A stretch of DNA of 7,164 bases from Patescibacteria group bacterium (lineage in GTDB: Bacteria > Patescibacteriota > Minisyncoccia > JAHCSD01). The notes below the pieces were generated by a model. It was not told the origin of the DNA. It ran no database searches and saw only the letters and a list, made by a program, of their open reading frames with translations. Below, piece by piece: positions 1-4,570 of the stretch. The stretch lies in NCBI GenBank assembly GCA_018609185.1, contig JAHCSD010000031.1, forward strand, positions 1 through 7,164. The letters are read 5' to 3'. The translations under genes and the position numbers were made by a program. Each line of letters opens with the position of its first letter. The stretch's first letter is position 1.

Positions 1-185
1 TCTCAGCCAGAGACGTGGTTAATGAATTAATTAACCCCCTTCGCTCAACGCTTAGTCATTGCGACGCGCTTACCATTGAAAAACTTCATAAAAACGTTCA
101 AAAAGGCAAAGTGGGCTTTGTTAAAAATACTGAAGCCGGGCGCAAAGAAGGAAGCCCTCATCACCTCGAATTCCAACAGTGGTAG
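1..185 (+). CDS. guaB: IMP dehydrogenase-like protein, C-terminal fragment
   Basis: This is the last 60 or so codons of a plus-strand gene that begins outside the window and ends in TAG at 183-185. The frame reads PLRSTLSHCDALTIEKLHKN, then GFVKNTEAGRKEGSPHHLEF. This matches the C-terminal layout of IMP dehydrogenases: a glycine/arginine turn, a 'CGA.TIEEL' helix, a 'FVRITGAG' strand and an 'ESHPHDV' tail. IMPDH oxidises IMP to XMP with NAD+, the committed step of GMP synthesis. GMP reductase shares the fold, but its tail lacks the SPHH-like end, so IMPDH is favoured. The catalytic cysteine loop and any CBS domain lie outside the window. It is the only plus-strand gene and converges on the CorC-like gene across a shared terminator. 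It could still be another member of the IMPDH/GMPR family. Confidence 0.68.
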   Translation, partial: SARDVVNELINPLRSTLSHCDALTIEKLHKNVQKGKVGFVKNTEAGRKEGSPHHLEFQQW

Positions 186-208
186 AATATATTATTTCCG
201 AAAAAACT

Positions 209-240
209 AAAAACCGTCGAGTCTGACTCGCCGGTTTTTT
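209..240. terminator. Bidirectional intrinsic terminator between convergent genes
   Basis: A 14-bp stem with one mismatch (209-222 against 226-239) closes a 3-nt loop. On the plus strand it runs into a T-tract (TTTTTTCTTTT). On the minus strand the flank is also T-rich (TTTTTAGTTTTTT). It lies between the guaB-like stop (185) and the CorC-like stop (262), so it probably ends both transcripts. Confidence 0.85.
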
Positions 241-261
241 CTTTTGGTTACAAGTGGCGAG

Positions 262-1512
262 CTAGAAGGCTTGCGGTGGAAGCTTGACTATTTTAACGCG
301 GTTAATCTTTTTTTCGGTAACGTCGATAACTTCCATCGTAAGGTTATTAAACTGGACCGACTCGCCTTTCTCGGGAATTCTTCCCAGCTCACGCAAAATA
401 ATTTCGCTCACCTCTTCATATTCTTCCCCCGGAACTCGAACATTAATAAATCTATTGATCGTCTTAAGTTCAGTACCCCCATCCACCAAAATCGTATTTT
501 TATCAACACGCATAATGATTTCAGATGAAACATCGCTCTCATCAATAATTTCTCCTACCAGCTCCTCAAGAAGATCCTCGAGTGTTACCAGCCCCTCCGT
601 ACCCCCATGTTCATCAAGCACAATTGCCATATGGATATTCTGCTCCTGAAAATCCTGGAACAGCTCGTCGATATTTTTTTCCTTGGGTACAAAAAAGGGC
701 TTTTTCGCAAGTTCCCTGATGGGGATATCGAGCTTCCTTTTGTGGGCAAGGTGGATGAGAACATCTCGTATGTATAAAATTCCCGTTATATTGTCCTGAT
801 TCTTTCTATATGTGGGGATACGGGAATAGGGAGCTTTTATGATCGACATGAGCACGTCTGAAAGTCTTAGCTCCCGATCAAGGGTAAACATGTTTACCCG
901 GGGCGTCATGACATCTTCAGAAGTAATGTCATTAAACTTAAAGATGCTTTCCAGCATCTCGCGCTCTTTTTTGAGTATTGTCCCCTCTTCTACCCCCAGC
1001 TTTGCCATGGTTCGAAGCTCCCCTTCGGTAACGACAGGATACGCCTTCACTCCACCCAGCGAACGAAGCGCGATTTTGCTTAAATTATCAAATACCCAGA
1101 TAAAGGGACTAAGCACCCATTGTAAAAACAGAAGAGGACGCGCGACAAGCAGTGCGATGGTCTCGGCGTTTTTCGTCGCAAAAGACTTAGGGATTATCTC
1201 TCCGAAAAGAAGAATCAAAAAGGTCATCACGCCCGTTGCGATCCCCACCCCCTTCGAGCCCACCAAATTCGTAATAGTAAAGGTGGCATACGCCGCAGCT
1301 CCAATATTAACAATATTATTCCCAATAAGAATAGTGATGATGAGCTTCTGGGGGTTTGCCTTAAGACGAGAAAGGGCTTGGGCTCCTCTTCGTTTTTTGT
1401 CGAGCAGGCTCCTCACTTTTACCTCTCCCAAGGAAACCAAAGCAACCTCTGTCCCGGAGAATATGCCGGATAGAATCAATAAACCTAAAAGAATTACGAT
1501 TTGATTAGCCAT
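262..1512 (-). CDS. CNNM/CorC-HlyC family membrane protein with CBS pair
   Basis: This 416-residue protein has the full domain order of the CNNM/HlyC-CorC family. A DUF21 membrane region covers residues 1-150, with hydrophobic helices near 5-19, 57-80, 88-107 and 118-141. It carries the typical SGTEVAL motif (19-25) and the FGEIIPKS loop (103-110). A CBS pair follows: first CBS from DVMTPR (200-205), second CBS about 273-325 with the DEHGGTEGLVTLEDLLEE segment. A CorC_HlyC domain closes the protein at about 334-411. Relatives are linked to Mg2+/Co2+ efflux or magnesium homeostasis, and the HlyC haemolysin name is historical. The ATG at 1510-1512 begins directly with the first helix. There is no Shine-Dalgarno in front of it, but a promoter lies so close that the leader would be only about 8 nt. 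It is monocistronic between its own promoter and the terminator at 209-240. The substrate is inferred from family only. Confidence 0.93.
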   Translation of the reverse strand: MANQIVILLGLLILSGIFSGTEVALVSLGEVKVRSLLDKKRRGAQALSRLKANPQKLIITILIGNNIVNIGAAAYATFTITNLVGSKGVGIATGVMTFLILLFGEIIPKSFATKNAETIALLVARPLLFLQWVLSPFIWVFDNLSKIALRSLGGVKAYPVVTEGELRTMAKLGVEEGTILKKEREMLESIFKFNDITSEDVMTPRVNMFTLDRELRLSDVLMSIIKAPYSRIPTYRKNQDNITGILYIRDVLIHLAHKRKLDIPIRELAKKPFFVPKEKNIDELFQDFQEQNIHMAIVLDEHGGTEGLVTLEDLLEELVGEIIDESDVSSEIIMRVDKNTILVDGGTELKTINRFINVRVPGEEYEEVSEIILRELGRIPEKGESVQFNNLTMEVIDVTEKKINRVKIVKLPPQAF

Positions 1513-1526
1513 ATAATGACAGGTCT

Positions 1527-1555
1527 ATTTTACCAAGAATTATCGTCAAGTTCAA
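1527..1555 (-). promoter_or_regulatory. Predicted sigma70-type promoter of the CorC-like gene
   Basis: A -35 box TTGAAC (1555-1550) and a -10 box TAAAAT (1532-1527) are separated by exactly 17 nt on the minus strand. The expected start of transcription, near 1520, leaves about 8 nt before the ATG at 1512. That leader has no ribosome binding site, so the message would be nearly leaderless. Confidence 0.6.
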
Positions 1556-1563
1556 TGACTGGC

Positions 1564-1593
1564 AAGAAAAGAAAAGGCCAGCGACCGCTGGCT
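1564..1593 (-). terminator. Intrinsic terminator of the small coiled-coil gene
   Basis: Reading the minus strand, a GC-rich hairpin (GCCAGC 1592-1587, GCTGGC 1582-1577, 4-nt loop) is followed by CCTTTTCTTTTCTT. It sits about 30 nt after the TAG of the coiled-coil gene and just before the promoter of the CorC-like gene, so it separates the two units. Confidence 0.82.
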
Positions 1594-1621
1594 CCATGGA
1601 AATATAAGTTCCGAGGCTTAG

Positions 1622-1921
1622 CTACTCCGACTTCAATTCTACGCCAACCTTTTCGGCAACCTCCTGAATCCACTTCTCAAGACGATCTACCTTCGCGGTG
1701 AGCGCTGCCATTTCCTGGAAGTATTTATCGGCTTTGGCAGCGTAGGCATCGACAGAAACAATCAAATCGCGGACGTCAGACTTGTCTGCTTTGGTTTCTT
1801 CCAGGTTTTCTAGTTTTGTTATTATGCCTCCAAGCTCCTTGCCCACAGCATCAAACTTGGTATCAACGCCAGAAAACTTCTCGTCCAAATATTCAACTAA
1901 TTCACTAAAATCTTCTTTCAT
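1622..1921 (-). CDS. Small coiled-coil protein, uncharacterised
   Basis: This is a 99-residue soluble protein with no membrane segment and no cysteine. Two heptad-like stretches are visible. The first, residues 4-42, runs through SELVEYLDEKF and ITKLENLEE. The second, residues 46-95, runs through VDAYAAKADKYFQEM and AKVDRLEKWIQEVAEKVGVEL. The motif VDAYA.KAD.YFQEM..L..KVDR.EKWI..VAEK.G is one I recall from many Patescibacteria hypothetical proteins; that recollection is from memory and was not searched. Function is unknown. A rod-like oligomer or adaptor is plausible from the coiled coil alone. The ATG at 1919-1921 follows a perfect consensus promoter with a short leader and no clear ribosome binding site. 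The gene is a single unit ending at its own terminator. Confidence 0.82.
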   Translation of the reverse strand: MKEDFSELVEYLDEKFSGVDTKFDAVGKELGGIITKLENLEETKADKSDVRDLIVSVDAYAAKADKYFQEMAALTAKVDRLEKWIQEVAEKVGVELKSE

Positions 1922-1943
1922 GAATTTGTGTCTTTATATATTC

Positions 1944-1971
1944 ATTATAATTTATCGAAAATCAATGTCAA
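1944..1971 (-). promoter_or_regulatory. Perfect-consensus sigma70-type promoter of the coiled-coil gene
   Basis: On the minus strand, TTGACA (1971-1966) and TATAAT (1949-1944) are both exact consensus hexamers, 16 nt apart. Transcription should start near 1937, giving a leader of about 15 nt. It is the best promoter match I found in the window, which suggests strong constitutive expression. Confidence 0.8.
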
Positions 1972-1975
1972 ATTG

Positions 1976-1993
1976 CCCTTCGACTTCGCTCAG
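1976..1993. repeat. Short CCCTTCGACTTCGCTCAG-type intergenic motif
   Basis: The stretch GCCCTTCGACTTCGCTCAG-like at 1976-1993 is GC-richer than its AT-rich surroundings. It resembles a dispersed intergenic motif that I recall from many environmental bacterial genomes (from memory, unsearched). It lies just upstream of the coiled-coil promoter. Only one copy is visible here, so its status as a repeat is an inference. Confidence 0.35.
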
Positions 1994-2031
1994 AAAAATC
2001 CAATACCCAAATCTATGATTTGAATATATAA

Positions 2032-2059
2032 AAGCTCCTGACTAACCAGGCAGGAGCTT
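2032..2059 (-). terminator. Intrinsic terminator of the methyltransferase gene
   Basis: A perfect 9-bp stem, AAGCTCCTG (2032-2040) and CAGGAGCTT (2051-2059), encloses a 10-nt loop. On the minus strand it is followed by TTTTATATATT. It lies about 30 nt past the TAA of the methyltransferase gene. Confidence 0.78.
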
Positions 2060-2089
2060 CCTATTTGTTAATTCAACAGGGAAAAAATC

Positions 2090-2683
2090 TTACTGTTTTT
2101 TAGCTTCCACAATAATGAGCCGATTTCCGAAGGGGTCAACATACAATTCTTCCGTAAGAATAAAACCAGAGGCCAATGCTTTTGTTTTCCCCCAAAACTC
2201 CTTTGGGAAGGGGTCGATGAGTTGTGCTAAAAATTTCCAGAACCGCTGTCGATATTCCACATATACAGCCGCTACATAGACGCCATCTTTGGCAAGAACA
2301 CGATATAATTCCTTCCAAAAAGCTTGGTCTCCGAAAAATCCCTCATCTGCTGCGACGCCCGGAGGAAAGACGCTAACCGCACAATCAATAGAACCGTCAA
2401 GAACAGGAAGAGTGAATACCGAAGCACACATAACTTGCTGATCTTTGCCGGGTCTAATATTTCTCAGGAGAGGTAACGATACGTCGAGAAGAATGCCATG
2501 ATCTATTGCGGGAAACATTCCGCATCCCATTTCGAGGGTTCGTTTTCCTTGAGGAATCCTCGCCGCAGCAGCCTCGCGCCATCTATTTATTTTTCCCCCG
2601 AATAAAAAGTTTTGTCCTGTCTTGACAAAAAGAGGGTGTTTATAGCCAAATGCAAATAGCCAAGTCAAGAATTTACGTCGCAT
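2090..2683 (-). CDS. Class I SAM-dependent methyltransferase, substrate unknown
   Basis: The 197-residue protein shows the Rossmann-type methyltransferase order. Motif I is LEMGCG (50-55). An acidic residue ends strand 2 at LLD (65-67) and would hold the SAM ribose. A CASVFTLPVLDGSIDCAVS segment (86-104) fills the place of motifs II-III. The FWKELYRVLAKDGVYVAAV helix-turn-strand (122-140) is the usual post-motif III 'L.PGG' region, here with KDG. Motif I has CGMF instead of the fuller GxGxG, so the glycine loop is slightly degenerate. Nothing visible identifies the acceptor. The ATG at 2681-2683 is supported by a strong ribosome binding site, AAGGTGG, 6 nt upstream. It has its own terminator, and its neighbours do not suggest a pathway. 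Confidence 0.8.
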   Translation of the reverse strand: MRRKFLTWLFAFGYKHPLFVKTGQNFLFGGKINRWREAAAARIPQGKRTLEMGCGMFPAIDHGILLDVSLPLLRNIRPGKDQQVMCASVFTLPVLDGSIDCAVSVFPPGVAADEGFFGDQAFWKELYRVLAKDGVYVAAVYVEYRQRFWKFLAQLIDPFPKEFWGKTKALASGFILTEELYVDPFGNRLIIVEAKKQ

Positions 2684-2726
2684 TACTATCCACCTTCGAG
2701 CTCCGATTATTGCTATAGTTATAAAG

Positions 2727-2740
2727 GATCAAATATGATC
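2727..2740. promoter_or_regulatory. Candidate operator, 14-bp inverted repeat
   Basis: GATCA-AATA-TGATC is a perfect 5-bp inverted repeat 44 nt upstream of the methyltransferase ATG. It overlaps the spacer of a weak possible promoter (-10 TATAAC on the minus strand at about 2723-2718). This is the position expected for a repressor site, but a 10-bp palindrome can occur by chance. Confidence 0.25.
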
Positions 2741-2815
2741 TCGTCATAGTCTTATCACAAAAAAAGTTATTTGTAAATTTCAATAATCTGGAGGATGTTG
2801 GAACTCGGATTAAAC

Positions 2816-2838
2816 GATATAGAATAGATATCTATATC
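2816..2838. repeat. AT-rich inverted repeat, role unclear
   Basis: GATATAGA (2816-2823) and TCTATATC (2831-2838) form a perfect 8-bp inverted repeat with a 7-nt spacer. It sits between the MOSC terminator and the methyltransferase promoter region, where I see no gene. It has no T-tract, so it does not look like a terminator. Confidence 0.4.
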
Positions 2839-2850
2839 CCCGAAATATTA

Positions 2851-2880
2851 TAAAAAACCGTCTTTTTTGAGACGGTTTTA
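2851..2880 (-). terminator. Intrinsic terminator of the MOSC gene
   Basis: A perfect 10-bp stem (AAAACCGTCT 2854-2863, AGACGGTTTT 2870-2879) has a 6-nt loop. On the minus strand it ends in TTTTTTATAAT. It starts 3 nt after the TGA of the MOSC gene. Confidence 0.88.
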
Positions 2881-2882
2881 AA

Positions 2883-3413
2883 TCAAATAATTTCTACTGT
2901 GTCACCTCTCCGTATATTCCCGGGTTGCAATACTATCGCTACAAGCCCCCGAATCCCCATCGCCGCTTTAGGGAATTTACGGACAAGACTAGGGATATCG
3001 GGATACCTTTCCTGAATATTTCTACCAGGAAAAACACAAGGTAGGTTTTCTCTTACCACAAAAAGTATGGCACCACTCGAGAATTTCACAATTGCTCCAG
3101 AAGATATTTTTGTAAGCTCAGGAATATTTTTGAGAACAACGTTCGCGCCCAGATCCGTTCCCGTCACTTCGTGAACACCCATGCGTCTTGCTATTTCTTG
3201 AAGTTCTTCTTCGGAAACTATTGATACCTGTCTGAGGTTTAATACTTTGGTACCCTTCGGCACATATTTTTCTCTCACCCCAGCTAATTTTGTTCTTCCA
3301 TAATGTCTATCATTCTTTACGCCATCCCAAGTGCATTGTATTTTTTTCTTTTCTTGTGAACAGGTAACGCCTGAAAGACCAACTAAAACCCGATAGGCAA
3401 CTATGTCGCTCAT
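2883..3413 (-). CDS. MOSC domain protein
   Basis: This 176-residue protein is a stand-alone MOSC domain, a beta-rich fold related to the C-terminal domain of molybdenum cofactor sulfurase. Recognisable pieces are NDRHYGRTKLAG (34-45), LNLRQVSIVSEEEL (58-71), the core GTDLGANVVL (85-94, matching the family's 'G.LGENI' turn), and RENLPCVFPG (121-130). Cys126 is in the position of the conserved MOSC cysteine thought to carry sulfur. The tail GIRGLVAIVLQPGNIRRGDTV (153-173) is the usual closing strand pair. No N-terminal beta-barrel or ferredoxin partner is fused to it. The ATG at 3411-3413 has a GAGGGG-type ribosome binding site about 7 nt upstream. TGA is the stop, which supports standard code use. 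No molybdenum-cofactor gene is nearby, so its substrate is unknown. Confidence 0.85.
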   Translation of the reverse strand: MSDIVAYRVLVGLSGVTCSQEKKKIQCTWDGVKNDRHYGRTKLAGVREKYVPKGTKVLNLRQVSIVSEEELQEIARRMGVHEVTGTDLGANVVLKNIPELTKISSGAIVKFSSGAILFVVRENLPCVFPGRNIQERYPDIPSLVRKFPKAAMGIRGLVAIVLQPGNIRRGDTVEII

Positions 3414-3524
3414 TTTGTCCCCTCTTCATATATTAAGAACCAAGTATTAAATTACCACCAAATACTTCTTGTGTCCAATCGCCCAACAAAAGATGGTTGT
3501 CTCAAATCTAAAAATTAAGATTAG

Positions 3525-3595
3525 CAGGGGTGCAAGGATTCGAACCTTGGCTAAGAGTTTTGGAGACTCTTGTGCTACCACTACACTACACCCCC
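3525..3595 (-). tRNA. trpT: tRNA-Trp (anticodon CCA)
   Basis: The minus strand folds as a 71-nt cloverleaf. It has acceptor GGGGGTG/CACCCCT, D arm GTGT/GCAC with loop AGTGGTA, anticodon arm AGAGT/ACTCT with loop CTCCAAA, and T arm CAAGG TTCGAAT CCTTG. The discriminator base is G, as in other bacterial tRNA-Trp, and CCA is not encoded. Pair 1-72 is G.U, where E. coli tRNA-Trp has A-U. It starts 5 nt after the rpmG stop and is almost certainly processed from the same transcript. No convincing terminator follows it. Confidence 0.95.
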
Positions 3596-3600
3596 ATGTG

Positions 3601-3762
3601 TTATTTCTTCTTACCTTCCTTGTGGACGGTGTGTTTCCTGCACCAACGACAAAACTTTTTGAATTCTAACTTGCGCTCCACTTTCTTGCGGTTTTTGTGG
3701 GACCAATAGTTTGTTTTTTTGCAGTCGCTGCAGATAAATCTTATAAGATTGTCTTGGCTCAT
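3601..3762 (-). CDS. rpmG: Large-subunit ribosomal protein bL33
   Basis: This 53-residue protein is a zinc-ribbon L33. It has one CxxC pair in FICSDC (Cys11, Cys14) and a second in FCRWC (Cys38, Cys41), with the usual aromatic-basic middle [13 protein letters not shown] and the [11 protein letters not shown] stretch before the second pair. L33 sits near the ribosomal E site. Both zinc pairs are intact, so this is the zinc-dependent form. The order rpmG then tRNA-Trp matches the classic bacterial rpmG/trpT/secE/nusG neighbourhood, but secE does not follow here. The ATG at 3760-3762 has no Shine-Dalgarno and is preceded directly by a foldable leader. It lies downstream of the membrane-anchored protein gene and a composite repeat. 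Confidence 0.93.
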   Translation of the reverse strand: MSQDNLIRFICSDCKKTNYWSHKNRKKVERKLEFKKFCRWCRKHTVHKEGKKK

Positions 3763-3820
3763 GCCATTATTGCCCAAAAGGGCAAGTGTTAACGCAGCCT
3801 GAATGGCTGCAATAATGAGC
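3763..3820 (-). promoter_or_regulatory. Candidate structured 5' leader of rpmG
   Basis: In the transcribed strand three pairings are possible: hairpin GCAGCC/GGCTGC (3810-3805 with 3799-3794), hairpin TTGCCC/GGGCAA with a TTTT loop (3785-3780 with 3775-3770), and a long-range 9-bp pairing CATTATTGC/GCAATAATG (3817-3809 with 3773-3765). The long-range pairing excludes both hairpins because it shares bases with each. The last arm ends 2 nt before the rpmG ATG, so folding would control access to the start. A regulatory role is inference. Confidence 0.4.
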
Positions 3821-3908
3821 GCCCCGTTAGATAGAGCTCACAAGCTCGCTCATCTAATGGGGTAAGGTTTTCTAGCTATCCGCCTCGGGCGAATAGACAA
3901 AGCCCTTA
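3813..3908 (-). repeat. Composite palindromic repeat, copy A
   Basis: Two hairpins lie directly behind the stop codon of the membrane-anchored protein gene. The proximal one is closed by TAAGG/CCTTA (3863-3867 with 3904-3908) and has a 9-bp tip, CTATCCGCC with GGCGAATAG, that pairs better in the minus-strand RNA. The distal one has 11-nt arms CCCCGTTAGAT (3822-3832) and ATCTAATGGGG (3852-3862) around a 19-nt tip. The same edges, arms and order recur after tsf (6872-6979). Neither hairpin has a T-tract, so it is not an intrinsic terminator. Confidence 0.8.
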
Positions 3909-4418
3909 ATTCCGTTTAACCCAGGCGTTGGCTTTCCCACTAAACTCATAGAGGTCGAGTTGGGTGCCAAAATATGGATCTTTGCCTTCGACCAAGTTCC
4001 AATCGTTTTCACCGGGCTCAAAGTACCCTGTCACAGTATAACTATCATCTACCTCAGAAATCAACACTTTTCTCAAGATGCGGCCATCTTCATATTCCAC
4101 ATAGAAATTTTCGTCATCCACAAACCAAAATCGAGTTGCTTGCCAGCTTCCGCCTAAAATTGGGTCGCGAGGCGATATGTTGGAAATATTTTCTGAAACA
4201 TATTCCATCGACTCAACCCGTTTGGGGTTACTCTCTCCCTCGCCGCCATTCGGCTCCCCCTGGATCACCTCTCCCCTTTCGTTTGAGGTTCCCTCGGGAA
4301 GCAATTGCTGGGTTTCTTCTTCTGACGGTGCTTCTGTCGGTCGCGTCGATACGAAAAAGATAGCTCCTAGAAGGGCTAACGGAACGAGAATTAACAAAAT
4401 TATACGTGGACTTTTCAT
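3906..4418 (-). CDS. Single-pass membrane-anchored extracytoplasmic protein, uncharacterised
   Basis: The 170-residue protein has a short basic N-terminus, one hydrophobic helix (residues 5-24) and no lipobox cysteine, so it should stay anchored with its C-terminus outside. Residues 25-70 form an acidic, Pro/Gly/Glu-rich linker. Residues 85-170 look like a small beta-rich domain: WQATRFWFVDDENFYVEYEDGR, then VTGYFEPGENDWNLVEGKDP, then YEFSGKANAWVKRN, with many aromatic and acidic residues. I do not recognise a named family. The ATG at 4416-4418 lies one base after the 3' end of tRNA-Thr(GGT), so no ribosome binding site is possible on a processed message. A later start would remove the helix. 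Its TAA coincides with the edge of composite repeat copy A. It is probably cotranscribed with tRNA-Thr(GGT) and rpmG. Confidence 0.82.
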   Translation of the reverse strand: MKSPRIILLILVPLALLGAIFFVSTRPTEAPSEEETQQLLPEGTSNERGEVIQGEPNGGEGESNPKRVESMEYVSENISNISPRDPILGGSWQATRFWFVDDENFYVEYEDGRILRKVLISEVDDSYTVTGYFEPGENDWNLVEGKDPYFGTQLDLYEFSGKANAWVKRN

Positions 4419-4419
4419 G

Positions 4420-4493
4420 AGCCAAGAGGGGGAATCGAACCCCCGACCTCGTCCTTACCAAGGACGCGCTCTAACCGCCTGAGCTATCTTGGC
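4420..4493 (-). tRNA. tRNA-Thr (anticodon GGT)
   Basis: The minus strand gives a full 74-nt cloverleaf: acceptor GCCAAGA/TCTTGGC, D arm GCTC/GAGC, anticodon arm CGTCC/GGACG with loop TTGGTAA, and T arm GGGGG TTCGATT CCCCC. The discriminator base is U and no CCA is encoded. It has its own promoter just upstream. Its 3' end is separated by a single C from the ATG of the next gene. Confidence 0.96.
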
Positions 4494-4510
4494 AAATACC
4501 GCTAATAATC

Positions 4511-4538
4511 ATTGTACCAGGAATAACCGATATTTCAA
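4511..4538 (-). promoter_or_regulatory. Predicted promoter of tRNA-Thr(GGT) and the downstream unit
   Basis: TTGAAA (4538-4533) and TACAAT (4516-4511) lie 16 nt apart on the minus strand, with an extended -10 TGG before the hexamer. The predicted start near 4504 is about 10 nt upstream of the mature tRNA. It follows the hom terminator immediately, so a new transcription unit begins here. Confidence 0.72.
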
Positions 4539-4542
4539 TGAT

Positions 4543-4566
4543 AAAAGCGGCTCACGAGCCGCTTTT
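4543..4566 (-). terminator. Intrinsic terminator of hom
   Basis: A perfect 10-bp stem, AAAAGCGGCT (4543-4552) and AGCCGCTTTT (4557-4566), with a CACG loop begins 4 nt after the hom TAA. On the minus strand the stem ends in TTTT. Confidence 0.88.
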
Positions 4567-4570
4567 GAGT

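Noticed and set aside
839..1504. A 221-codon plus-strand reading frame opposite the CorC-like gene
   Set aside because: It is a Ser/Thr/Arg-rich antisense shadow of a gene with clear domains; there is no domain or ribosome binding site support. The same applies to the plus-strand frames opposite hom and the membrane-anchored protein gene.
2883..2885. Possible recoding of TGA, as in some Patescibacteria lineages
   Set aside because: TGA ends the MOSC gene just before a good terminator, and no gene here contains an in-frame TGA.
3506..3523. AATCT/AGATT hairpin after tRNA-Trp as its terminator
   Set aside because: Only 5 A/T-rich pairs and no following T-tract, so the transcript may simply continue towards the MOSC gene.
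3813..3908. The composite repeat as an ordinary intrinsic terminator
   Set aside because: No T-tract follows either hairpin on the transcribed strand, unlike the clear terminators elsewhere in the window.
4228..4461. A minus-strand reading frame starting inside tRNA-Thr(GGT)
   Set aside because: Its start lies within the tRNA and it overlaps the membrane-anchored protein gene in another frame. The basic, low-complexity product looks like a tRNA-derived artefact.
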